Below, in pieces: positions 7,627-15,388 of a DNA stretch of 22,805 nucleotides. Below the pieces are notes generated by a model. That model searched no databases, was not told the origin of the DNA, and was given only the letters and a program-made list of their open reading frames with translations. How positions within the stretch are numbered: the first letter of the stretch is position 1; the number at the start of each line of letters is the position of its first letter. The DNA is from Shewanellaceae bacterium UBA2521. Its GTDB lineage: Bacteria > Pseudomonadota > Gammaproteobacteria > Enterobacterales > Shewanellaceae. Where the stretch lies: contig DDNL01000049.1 in NCBI GenBank assembly GCA_002341165.1, positions 61,921 to 84,725 on the forward strand. Direction: 5' to 3'. The position numbers and the translations under genes are program-made.

Positions 7627-9537
7627 ATGATAGTTTTAAAAGATATCCAACTCCTTCGTCAAAACAAAGTACTACTCAATGATACCAGTGTGACCCTTTT
7701 TCCTAAACATAAAATTGGTATTGTCGGTACAAATGGCTGCGGTAAATCATCTTTACTCGCACTTTTACAACACAAAATAGAACCAGATCAAGGCGATGTA
7801 CGTTATCCTGAGTCTTGGGAAGTCACCTCAATTGCACAAGATATCAAGCAAGAAGCGCTACAACAAGTAGCACTTGAATATGTTATCGACGGTGATCAAG
7901 ACTATCGTCAACTTGAATACAACATAGCACAAGCACAAGAGCAAGAGAGTCAAAACCTTGCCGAACTACATGGGCAGATGCATGCTATAGATGGTTATCG
8001 TATTCAAGCGCGAGCCAGCACACTTCTAGCTGGCTTAGGTTTTTCTCAGCATGCTCAAGCACAAACTGTCGGCTCTTTTTCCGGTGGATGGCGTATTCGA
8101 CTTAGTCTTGCTCGCGCGCTCTTGTGCCGCTCTGATTTATTACTGCTTGATGAACCAACGAACCATTTAGACTTAGATGCAGTCATCTGGCTAGAAAACT
8201 GGCTGAAAAGCTATGAAGGCACACTGATTTTAATCAGCCATGATCGTGATTTTCTCGATCAGGTTGTCGATGAGATCGTGCATATAGAACAGCAAGCCTT
8301 ACATCACTACCAAGGTAACTATTCTTCTTTTGAACGCATACGGGCAGAACGACTCAACCAACAACAAGCTCAGTTTGAAAAGCAACAACAAGAACGCGCT
8401 CATATCGAAAGTTTTATTAACCGCTTTAAAGCCAAAGCCAGTAAAGCAAAGCAAGCACAGAGCCGCATTAAAGCACTCAACCGTATGGAAAATCTGGTGG
8501 CCGTCCATCAAAGCAACCCTTTTTCCATGTACTTTTTGGAACCTGAAAAGCTTCCCATGCCTTTGGTCACTATGGAGCAAATAAGCCTTGGCTATGGTGA
8601 CAAAATCATCTTGAAAGACATCAAGCTTAATCTTACTCCTGGAGCACGTATCGGCCTACTGGGGCGCAATGGCGCAGGTAAATCAACACTGATAAAGCTA
8701 CTTGCTGGACAGATTCAGCCTCTCACAGGCCTCTATGAGCCTAGTGAAGGGCTGAAAATAGGTTACTTCTCCCAACACCAACTAGAAACACTATATGCCA
8801 ACACAAGTCCTCTTGAGCACTTACAGAAGCTAAGTCCGAACGAGAAAGAGCAACCTCTGCGCAACTTCTTAGGCCAATATGGTTTTCAAGGTGACCAAGC
8901 ACTCACACCTATCGACCATTTCTCAGGCGGCGAAAAAGCACGTTTAGCCTTAGCTCTGATTGTGTGGCAAAAACCCAACCTACTCTTACTCGATGAACCA
9001 ACAAACCATCTCGATTTAGAGATGCGTGAAGCACTGACCTTGGCGCTGCAAACCTTTTCAGGCGCAATGCTCATTGTTTCGCACGATCGATATTTACTCA
9101 ATACAACCTGCGATACCTATTACCTTGTCGATCGACAAAAAGTACAACCTTTCTCAGGTGATCTAAAGGATTACCATACTTGGCTACTAGCTCAAGCAGT
9201 ACCTGAAACGATAGCCACAACCACAACTGCAAAAACAACGCGTAAAGATGAGAAAAAAATACAAGCACAATTGCGACAAAAGCTCTCACCTCTGACCAAA
9301 AAGCAAAGTCGATTAGAACAAGATATCGCCGATTGTGAAAAACAATTACAAGATCTAGAAATAAGTCTCGCAGACACCACGCTCTATCAAGTAGAACATA
9401 AAGTACAACTTGCAACACTGCATCGTCAACAACGTACTGTACAAGAACAACTTGAAACCTATGAGCTTCAGTGGTTAACGCTACAAGAAGATATAGAGCT
9501 TATTCGTCAAAAATTTAACGCCGAATCGAAGGAATAA
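7627..9537 (+). CDS. yheS: YheS, ABC-F family ribosome-associated ATPase
   Basis: An ABC-F protein of 636 residues (E. coli YheS 637), which binds the ribosomal E site to relieve stalled translation rather than transport a substrate. It has no membrane segments. The first ABC domain has Walker A GTNGCGKS at residues 34-41, signature FSGGWRIRL and Walker B LLLLDEPTNHLDLDAVIW. The inter-domain arm, which contacts P-site tRNA, includes RFKAKASKAKQAQSR. The second domain has GRNGAGKST near residue 345, signature FSGGEKARL and LLLLDEPTNHLDLEM. The C-terminus is a charged coiled coil. An AGGAC element precedes the ATG. The gene runs straight into yheU three bases after its stop. Confidence 0.96.
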   Translation: MIVLKDIQLLRQNKVLLNDTSVTLFPKHKIGIVGTNGCGKSSLLALLQHKIEPDQGDVRYPESWEVTSIAQDIKQEALQQVALEYVIDGDQDYRQLEYNIAQAQEQESQNLAELHGQMHAIDGYRIQARASTLLAGLGFSQHAQAQTVGSFSGGWRIRLSLARALLCRSDLLLLDEPTNHLDLDAVIWLENWLKSYEGTLILISHDRDFLDQVVDEIVHIEQQALHHYQGNYSSFERIRAERLNQQQAQFEKQQQERAHIESFINRFKAKASKAKQAQSRIKALNRMENLVAVHQSNPFSMYFLEPEKLPMPLVTMEQISLGYGDKIILKDIKLNLTPGARIGLLGRNGAGKSTLIKLLAGQIQPLTGLYEPSEGLKIGYFSQHQLETLYANTSPLEHLQKLSPNEKEQPLRNFLGQYGFQGDQALTPIDHFSGGEKARLALALIVWQKPNLLLLDEPTNHLDLEMREALTLALQTFSGAMLIVSHDRYLLNTTCDTYYLVDRQKVQPFSGDLKDYHTWLLAQAVPETIATTTTAKTTRKDEKKIQAQLRQKLSPLTKKQSRLEQDIADCEKQLQDLEISLADTTLYQVEHKVQLATLHRQQRTVQEQLETYELQWLTLQEDIELIRQKFNAESKE

Positions 9538-9540
9538 GCT

Positions 9541-9765
9541 ATGCTCATTCCTTATCAAGAGCTTTCACAAGAAGCACTACACAACCTTATCGAGGCTTTT
9601 TTAGTGATGCAAATAGAAGATGGTAACCTAGAAAGTAGAACGACACAGTACATTCAAAGTGCACATGCCGAAGTGTTGCAGCGCATTAAGCGTGGTCATC
9701 TCATTATAGAATATGCTGAAGAGCATAATTCTGTTATGATACGCCCTATACAGGACGTCGTTTAA
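9541..9765 (+). CDS. yheU: YheU family protein (UPF0270)
   Basis: A 74-residue protein of unknown function matching YheU: it begins MLIPYQELS, continues with a helix LHNLIEAFLVMQIEDG and has the basic IKRGHLIIEY segment near the middle. Its start is three bases after the yheS stop, with AAGGAA inside the end of yheS as the ribosome binding site, so the two are co-translated or at least co-transcribed. In E. coli yheT separates yheS and yheU; here that hydrolase gene is absent. A small hairpin (GTATCT, loop ACAC, AGATAC at 9767-9782) follows the stop but lacks a T-run. Confidence 0.93.
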   Translation: MLIPYQELSQEALHNLIEAFLVMQIEDGNLESRTTQYIQSAHAEVLQRIKRGHLIIEYAEEHNSVMIRPIQDVV

Positions 9766-9895
9766 AGTATCTACACAGATACATAAACGCATTTTCATGG
9801 ATAAATATAACAAGATCGACTCAAGTTTTTCAATTTCTATCTGATATAAGAATTAGAGATCTATCGATCGCTTGACAGGAATAGAGGTATTGTTC

Positions 9896-10531
9896 ATGGC
9901 CTTAGTAGGCAGACCTAAACCAGATCCAGCGTTAGAATGGTTTATTTCACATTGTCACATACATAAATACTCTGCTAAGAGCTATCTGATTCATGCAGGA
10001 GACAAAGCAGACACTTTATATTTTATCATCAAAGGCTCTGTGGTCGTTCTAGTCAAAGATGATGAAGGCAAAGAGATGATCCTAAGTTACCTCAACCAAG
10101 GTGACTTTATTGGAGAGCTCGGCTTATTTGAAGAAGACTCAGTGCGCACAGCCTCGGTCAAAGCTAAAGTCGCTTGTGAAATAGCTGAAATACCTTACAG
10201 TAAATTTAAACAGTTGATCCAAGTCAACCCTGATATCTTGATGAAGCTTTCCGAACAAATGGCAAAAAGATTACAAGATACCAGTCAAAAAGTCAGTGAC
10301 CTGACATTTCTTGATGTTGCTGGACGAATAGCCCAAACCTTGTTGAACTTAGCTCAGCAGCCTGATGCAATGACGCATCCAGATGGCATGCAGATTAAAA
10401 TCACACGCCAAGAAATTGGGCAAATTGTAGGCTGCTCAAGGGAAACGGTGGGACGTATTTTAAAGATGCTTGAAGAGCAAAACTTGATTCACGCCAAAGG
10501 TAAAACCATTGTTATCTACGGTACACGATAA
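9896..10531 (+). CDS. crp: CRP, cAMP receptor protein
   Basis: The global transcription regulator that responds to cAMP, 211 residues from the ATG at 9896, which has AGAGGT nine bases upstream. A longer reading from TTG at 9872 is unlikely. The cAMP pocket contains GELGLFEE followed by an Arg-Thr pair where E. coli has Arg-Ser. The hinge and dimer helix are followed by a helix-turn-helix with ITRQEIGQIVGCSRETVGRIL, matching E. coli throughout the recognition helix, so DNA targets should be TGTGA-N6-TCACA-type sites. I found no convincing site of that form in its own upstream region. It is followed by an ast operon on the opposite strand, whose expression in related bacteria responds to carbon and nitrogen status. 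Confidence 0.98.
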   Translation: MALVGRPKPDPALEWFISHCHIHKYSAKSYLIHAGDKADTLYFIIKGSVVVLVKDDEGKEMILSYLNQGDFIGELGLFEEDSVRTASVKAKVACEIAEIPYSKFKQLIQVNPDILMKLSEQMAKRLQDTSQKVSDLTFLDVAGRIAQTLLNLAQQPDAMTHPDGMQIKITRQEIGQIVGCSRETVGRILKMLEEQNLIHAKGKTIVIYGTR

Positions 10532-10544
10532 GTCTTGATACATC

Positions 10545-10572
10545 AGGCTAGCTCTATCGAGTCTAGCCTTTT
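10545..10572 (+). terminator. crp terminator, overlapping the end of the convergent DUF1338 gene
   Basis: AGGCTAG-CTC, loop TATC, GAG, one bulged T, then CTAGCCT and a four-T run. The right arm (10563-10569) doubles as the stop codon (TAG on the minus strand) and last codons of the DUF1338 gene. There is no matching A-run on the left, so it should work mainly for crp. Confidence 0.75.
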
Positions 10573-11375
10573 CCTTGAGATTGAGCATCTGTGCTTTCGA
10601 ATATTTTATCCGCTGACGCTGTAACAAAGCCTTGATACAAGCCTCCATCTCCAACAGGATGACGTAAAGCAAACTCATAAAAACAGCTCGGAATTGTATG
10701 TTTTTGACCTGAAAAGTCCACTTCTATCTGATCAGCCAAAGTCGATGATTGCTCTAAGCCCACTTCAATGGAGCCTTTGATTTCACCTCCTGCAGTATTT
10801 AAACGAAATCCGGCGTCTTTTAAACGCTGATTGACCTCGCTTAAATTCTGGTAGTCCGCTAAATGATTCACCGAAACAGTAAAGTGGTTCACGCGATAGC
10901 CCCAGATATAAAGCCAAGCTGCATACTCACTTTCAGCAAGAAGCGTTCGATATGTATCAAAATCTAAAGACCAATGACGACCAGAATAGAGAAACTTATT
11001 TTCTTTCAGTATATCTTCAGTGATCTGTTGAGCCATGTTAGCCATGATTTTTTTTGCTGGTTCTGAAAACGCATCAACCACCAGCTCAGAAATAAAAACC
11101 TTGGGAGCTTGCTCAGTTGGATGCTCGAAGTGTTTTGCAATCAGGTTTTTTTTCTCAAACGTATAATCCCCTGATGCGACATATCCTAAAGATTCAAAAT
11201 GCTGTGACAACTTAGGTAAGCCTACAGAAGGGATATTGAGCGTACGCAAAGCAATATGATCATTAACAATCGTAGATGATGTTTGCAAGAGCTCATGCAC
11301 TTTCAAAGCTGATGGTGTAATGGCAATATAATCAGACCATAGCGCTTGAAAGAGAGTGTCAATAGCTTGTCGCAT
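10563..11375 (-). CDS. DUF1338 metal-dependent dioxygenase-like protein (HglS family)
   Basis: A 270-residue DUF1338 protein. Characterised relatives (HglS, YdcJ) are Fe(II)-dependent 2-oxoadipate dioxygenase/decarboxylases that yield 2-hydroxyglutarate, and this family has a glyoxalase-like VOC fold. The likely metal ligands are present: H40 in NDHIALRT, H164 in RVNHFTVSVNH and E234 in CFYEFALR. It is the last gene of the ast operon, starting 11 bp after astD with AAGGAGC before its ATG. That position suggests action on an intermediate or product of arginine or lysine breakdown, but the substrate here is unknown. It is about half the length of the lysine-pathway HglS, so it belongs to the short subgroup. 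Its 3' end is shared with the crp terminator. Confidence 0.82.
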   Translation of the reverse strand: MRQAIDTLFQALWSDYIAITPSALKVHELLQTSSTIVNDHIALRTLNIPSVGLPKLSQHFESLGYVASGDYTFEKKNLIAKHFEHPTEQAPKVFISELVVDAFSEPAKKIMANMAQQITEDILKENKFLYSGRHWSLDFDTYRTLLAESEYAAWLYIWGYRVNHFTVSVNHLADYQNLSEVNQRLKDAGFRLNTAGGEIKGSIEVGLEQSSTLADQIEVDFSGQKHTIPSCFYEFALRHPVGDGGLYQGFVTASADKIFESTDAQSQGKG

Positions 11376-11386
11376 CAGTATGCTCC

Positions 11387-12868
11387 TTACGTTAAGTCTA
11401 ATCCAGAGACAATTTGTTCTGGTAGCTGTATTTTTTCTTGCTCAATAGAGGCCACAGGATAAGCACAATAATCTGCGGCATAATAAGCACTCGCTCGATG
11501 ATTGCCTGATGCGCCCACACCGCCGAAAGGTGCTTGACCTAAAGCACCTGTAATTTGCTTATTCCAATTTACAATGCCAGCACGAATCCGCATTCTAAAG
11601 TAATCATAGTCAGCACGATCATCGGCAAGCAAGCCCGCAGAAAGACCATAAGCGGTTTGATTGGCTAAAGCTATAGCTTCATCAAAGTCAGTATAGCGGT
11701 AGATCTGTAATAAGGGACCAAAGTACTCTTCATCAAGGTAAGAAGTGGCCTCGCTCATATCGATGACACCTGGACGCACCAAACCTGTGCCTGCTTTAAT
11801 AGAAGTCACAGACACCAGAGGCTTACCGCCTAAACCTACCAATTTTTCCTGTGCAGCAACAATAGCTAAAGCTGCCTTTTCTGAAATCAAGGATCCCATG
11901 AAAGGTTGAGGTTCAGCATCAAACGCACCGACTTTGACCTTCTCCACAGCACGAATCAAATCACGAATCAGGGCATCTCCTTGCTGACCTTGCTCGATAT
12001 AAAGTCTTCGTGCACAAGTACACCTTTGACCCGAAGTCATATAAGCCGATTGAATAATATCATGCACTGCTGCTTGATGATCTTGTACACCTTTAACCAC
12101 CAGCGGATTATTACCCCCCATCTCCAGTGCTAAAATTTTATGTGGTTGAGCTGCATATTGCTGATGCAACATATGACCTACACGAGAACTGCCCGTAAAT
12201 AAAATACCGTCCACTTGAGGGTGCTGCGCCAAGGCTTTACCTGTTTCTACATCACCTTGAACTAAGTTCAATACGCCTTCTGGTAAGCCTATGTCGTGCC
12301 AAAATTGCATCATCACTTGCCCCACTCTTGGCGTGAGCTCAGAAGGCTTAAGTACAACAGTATTGCCCGCAAGTAAAGCAGGAATAATATGACCATTAGG
12401 TAAGTGGCCTGGAAAATTAAAAGGTGCAAAAACAGCCATCACGCCATGTGGTTTATGTCGAATCACCATATCGCCTAGAGGTAGACTTTCCTGATGCTGA
12501 CCTGTTCTTTCGTGATAAGCTTGAATAGAAAGCTGCGCTTTACCTTGCATCGCCTTCACTTCCGTTGCTGTTTCCCACAGTGTTTTACCTGTCTCTTCTG
12601 CGATAAGATGCGTGATATTTTTCTCTTGCTCTTGCAACTTCTGTGTAAAAGCTAAGATGTAATCCTTTCGTTTATCAAAACCCAATGCATACCAATCAAA
12701 TTGTGCGGCTCTTGCTGCACATACCGCTTCATTTACTTGATGAGATGTGGCACTATGTCCCATCCATAATATTTCACTGTTAACAGGACTGACAGACTGT
12801 ATCGACTCTCCTTGTCCTTCGTACCACACTCCTGCTATATAATGTGTTTGTTCTGGCTTTACTTTCAT
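11387..12868 (-). CDS. astD: AstD, N-succinylglutamate 5-semialdehyde dehydrogenase
   Basis: An NAD-dependent aldehyde dehydrogenase of 493 residues that oxidises N-succinylglutamate semialdehyde to N-succinylglutamate, step four of the arginine succinyltransferase pathway. The nucleotide-site motif FTGSSRVG lies near residue 225. The general base is E249 in LEMGGNN and the nucleophile C283 in SGQRCTCARR; both are offset five residues from E. coli AstD (E244, C278). The ATG overlaps the astA stop (ATGA, 12865-12868), implying translational coupling. The Arg-Cys-Thr-Cys-Ala segment is typical of AstD rather than other aldehyde dehydrogenases, and the flanking astA confirms the identity. Confidence 0.96.
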   Translation of the reverse strand: MKVKPEQTHYIAGVWYEGQGESIQSVSPVNSEILWMGHSATSHQVNEAVCAARAAQFDWYALGFDKRKDYILAFTQKLQEQEKNITHLIAEETGKTLWETATEVKAMQGKAQLSIQAYHERTGQHQESLPLGDMVIRHKPHGVMAVFAPFNFPGHLPNGHIIPALLAGNTVVLKPSELTPRVGQVMMQFWHDIGLPEGVLNLVQGDVETGKALAQHPQVDGILFTGSSRVGHMLHQQYAAQPHKILALEMGGNNPLVVKGVQDHQAAVHDIIQSAYMTSGQRCTCARRLYIEQGQQGDALIRDLIRAVEKVKVGAFDAEPQPFMGSLISEKAALAIVAAQEKLVGLGGKPLVSVTSIKAGTGLVRPGVIDMSEATSYLDEEYFGPLLQIYRYTDFDEAIALANQTAYGLSAGLLADDRADYDYFRMRIRAGIVNWNKQITGALGQAPFGGVGASGNHRASAYYAADYCAYPVASIEQEKIQLPEQIVSGLDLT

Positions 12869-13878
12869 GCTACAACCCTTACTTTATCTCCCGTGACCAC
12901 ATCTAAATGACGCGCTATTTTTTCTGAAATATATACTGTATTTTTATCTCGATGAATTCTAGCTTTATCCATGACAGCACGAAAACCTGCAAGTTTGAGG
13001 TTAGATAAAATCAAGTCTTGTGTACCCTCTTCAGGTGCTATCTCAACTTGAAGCACTTGACTCTCTTTTACTGACTTAATACGTGATAGTTCGCACTCAA
13101 TGGTCGGTCCACCATCAAAGATATCAATGTAACTTTGATAGGTAAAACCTTCTTGCTCTAACATTTTTAAAGCGGGTTTTGTTTTTTCATGGACTCGTCC
13201 TATAACATCTTGTGCTTTTTGCGATAACATGGCTTTAAAAATAGGATGCTTTGGCATCAGCTCAGCAATAAAAGACTTATCACCTATGCCACATAAATAA
13301 TCAGCTTGAGGAAAATCAATTTTCAAAAACAATTCTTGCAGCCATGCGTAAAAGGGAGAATAACCTTTTTCATCGCACTCACCTCGCATCTCTGCAATCA
13401 CTTTTTGACCAAACCTCTCAGGCGTATTCGCCAAAAATAAGAAGCGACTTCGAGATAAAAGAGAGCCTTGCTTTTTACCTCTAAATTTTTCGAGCAAAAA
13501 TAAGCTACACAGTTCAGCGCTACAGGTGTAATCGTTACATAAATGAAGCGTCTCAACCACATTATGAATATCAAGGCTACGACAGTGATGTGACTCCGAA
13601 GTAAGACGATAATGATAGAACACTTCATCCAGTCCTACCGATGCAGCAATCCCTGTACTACCAATGACTTGCCCTGTTGTGGTATCTTCCAGAACCATCA
13701 AGTAAAATTCACTCCCTGGTTCACGCAAAGGCTTCGCGAAGGATTCGACTGAACGTTCTATTTTTTTAATCAAACGTTTTTTATCCATGGGCAAAGATGT
13801 GAAGCCATAACCTGATACTTCAGCTAATTCATAGAGTGATTGCTCGTCCGACAATAATATAGGTCTAATAACAAACAT
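12865..13878 (-). CDS. astA: AstA, arginine N-succinyltransferase
   Basis: AstA transfers a succinyl group from succinyl-CoA to the alpha-amino group of arginine, the committed step of this catabolic route. The 337 residues compare with 344 in E. coli. The acyltransferase start MFVIRPILLSDEQSLYEL, then SLLSRSRFLFLA and FDGGPTIEC, are family hallmarks. This gene encodes one chain; some pseudomonads have two related chains (AruF/AruG). A perfect AAAGGAGG ribosome binding site lies just before the ATG, 32 bp after the astC stop. The gene overlaps astD by four bases. No astB or astE is in the window. Confidence 0.96.
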   Translation of the reverse strand: MFVIRPILLSDEQSLYELAEVSGYGFTSLPMDKKRLIKKIERSVESFAKPLREPGSEFYLMVLEDTTTGQVIGSTGIAASVGLDEVFYHYRLTSESHHCRSLDIHNVVETLHLCNDYTCSAELCSLFLLEKFRGKKQGSLLSRSRFLFLANTPERFGQKVIAEMRGECDEKGYSPFYAWLQELFLKIDFPQADYLCGIGDKSFIAELMPKHPIFKAMLSQKAQDVIGRVHEKTKPALKMLEQEGFTYQSYIDIFDGGPTIECELSRIKSVKESQVLQVEIAPEEGTQDLILSNLKLAGFRAVMDKARIHRDKNTVYISEKIARHLDVVTGDKVRVVA

Positions 13879-13910
13879 AGAGCCTCCTTTCCTTATTTAA
13901 GTTTGTTTCG

Positions 13911-15131
13911 CTATCTACTTTCCAAAAATGTTTTCACGCTTTGCTCTAAACGAGAAAGGCCTTCACGAATATCTTCCAGTTCAATAACTAAAGAAGGTGT
14001 AAAGCGGATTACATGAGGCCCAGCAGCGAGTATCATCAACCCTGCACCATAAGCACACTGAAGTACCTCTCGAGCACAACCTCGATAAGGCTCTTTCAAC
14101 TCACATCCTAAAAGTAAGCCTTTACCTCGAATATTGGCGAAAATATCATATCGAGCTTGGATAGCTTCTAAACCTTGACGGAAAAGTTGTTCACGTTCAG
14201 CCACACCAGCTAAAACTTCAGGGCAATTTATTTTATTTAAAACAGCTTGTGCTACAGCACAGGCTAAAGGGTTACCGCCAAAAGTTGAGCCATGCGTTCC
14301 CACTTTCAGGCTTGCAGCGATTTCAGAGGTCGTTAACATCGCACCTACGGGAAACCCTGCTCCTAAAGATTTAGCTGTAGTCAAAATATCAGGTATCACA
14401 TCATACATCATATACGCATATAAAGAACCTGTACGTCCCACACCTGTTTGAACTTCGTCAAAAATAAGGAGCGCTTGATGTGTATCACATAATGCTCTTA
14501 CGCCTTTCAAAAACTCTCTTGTTGCAGGCATGACGCCGCCCTCACCTTGAATAGGTTCTATCATCACGGCACAGGTTTTATCGCTTATCACAGCACGTAG
14601 CGCATCTAAATTATTAAATTCACAATGTGTAATGGCTCCAGGCTTGGGGCCAAATCCTTCTGAATAAATAGGTTGCCCACCTACAGACACCGTAAAAAAA
14701 GTACGACCATGAAAGCCTTGAGTAAAGGCAATAATCTGATTCTTTTCGCTGTCAAAATGATCTACAGCATAACGACGTGCTAATTTTAAGGCCGCCTCGT
14801 TGACCTCAGCACCCGAACTGGCAAAGAAGACTTTTTCAGCAAAAGTGGCTTCAGTAAGGTTTTGGGCGAGTTGTAATGCGGGTTCATTGGTCATGACATT
14901 TGACACATGCCATAAGCGCTCACTTTGTTCTTGCAAAGCTTTCACCACCACAGGATGACAATGGCCTAAACTATTCACGGCAATGCCTCCTGCAAAATCA
15001 ATCAGCTCTCTTCCGTCTTGATCCCACACGCGACTTCCTTGGCCTCGAACAGGAATAGTCGTTGATGGTGCATAATTGGGTACCATGACTTCATCAAAGA
15101 CAGCTCTTGATATCTTTTGGGGTTTCTTCAT
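13911..15131 (-). CDS. astC: Succinylornithine/acetylornithine aminotransferase (AstC/ArgD)
   Basis: A 406-residue PLP-dependent class III aminotransferase. The Schiff-base lysine is K254 in TTAKSLGAGFP; other landmarks are SSGAEVNEAALKLAR and the FDEVQTGVGRTG loop. As the first gene of the ast operon it should convert N-succinylornithine to its semialdehyde in arginine breakdown. The same enzyme class makes N-acetylornithine in arginine synthesis, and in E. coli argD sits on this strand near crp. I therefore infer one bifunctional enzyme, as named in Vibrio genomes. The call as an ast gene rests on its position before astA and astD; sequence alone cannot separate ArgD from AstC. Confidence 0.92.
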   Translation of the reverse strand: MKKPQKISRAVFDEVMVPNYAPSTTIPVRGQGSRVWDQDGRELIDFAGGIAVNSLGHCHPVVVKALQEQSERLWHVSNVMTNEPALQLAQNLTEATFAEKVFFASSGAEVNEAALKLARRYAVDHFDSEKNQIIAFTQGFHGRTFFTVSVGGQPIYSEGFGPKPGAITHCEFNNLDALRAVISDKTCAVMIEPIQGEGGVMPATREFLKGVRALCDTHQALLIFDEVQTGVGRTGSLYAYMMYDVIPDILTTAKSLGAGFPVGAMLTTSEIAASLKVGTHGSTFGGNPLACAVAQAVLNKINCPEVLAGVAEREQLFRQGLEAIQARYDIFANIRGKGLLLGCELKEPYRGCAREVLQCAYGAGLMILAAGPHVIRFTPSLVIELEDIREGLSRLEQSVKTFLESR

Positions 15132-15334
15132 TGTTGCTTTCCCTAACTACGTTTTGTAAGTTTATAATCCGCGAACATCCACTTCGCTTCCTTGTTGCAA
15201 CGCAAAATTTATACGGCTCATTGGATATATGAATAAATTTTTTCCTGCCACATTAAAAAGCACCTTGCCATGCAAAGCAAGAAAAAAGTCAATTTTACAT
15301 GTTAAAAACAGGTAACCAAACAAACTCCAATTAT
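15132..15334 (-). promoter_or_regulatory. Upstream region of the ast operon
   Basis: This 203-bp gap should hold the ast promoter and operators. Read on the minus strand it contains TATAAA-like hexamers (for example around 15160-15166 and 15210-15215) without good -35 partners. No sigma-54 GG-N10-GC element is visible. A TGAAT half-site at about 15230 followed by AT-rich DNA loosely recalls an ArgR box, but the second half is poor. I see no full CRP site. Confidence 0.3.
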
Positions 15335-15362
15335 AAAAAAAGCACGCTTTTGCGTACTTTTT
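15335..15362 (-). terminator. Rho-independent terminator of bamD
   Basis: AGCACGC and GCGTACT (15341-15347, 15352-15358) flank a TTTT loop. On the plus strand one C-A mismatch breaks the stem; on the minus strand the same position is a G-U wobble, so the hairpin is best formed by the bamD transcript. The run of A at 15335-15340 gives that transcript its U-tract. It ends 27 bp after the bamD stop. Confidence 0.8.
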
Positions 15363-15388
15363 CTGTTTTTATATTTGTATATAAAAAA

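Noticed and set aside
8299..9418. Several minus-strand open frames of 60-106 codons inside yheS
   Set aside because: They lie wholly under a well-conserved ABC-F gene, have biased composition and no start signals.
15225..15246. ArgR box upstream of astC
   Set aside because: Only one TGAAT half-site is good and no adjacent second box is seen; kept as a mention in the upstream region only.
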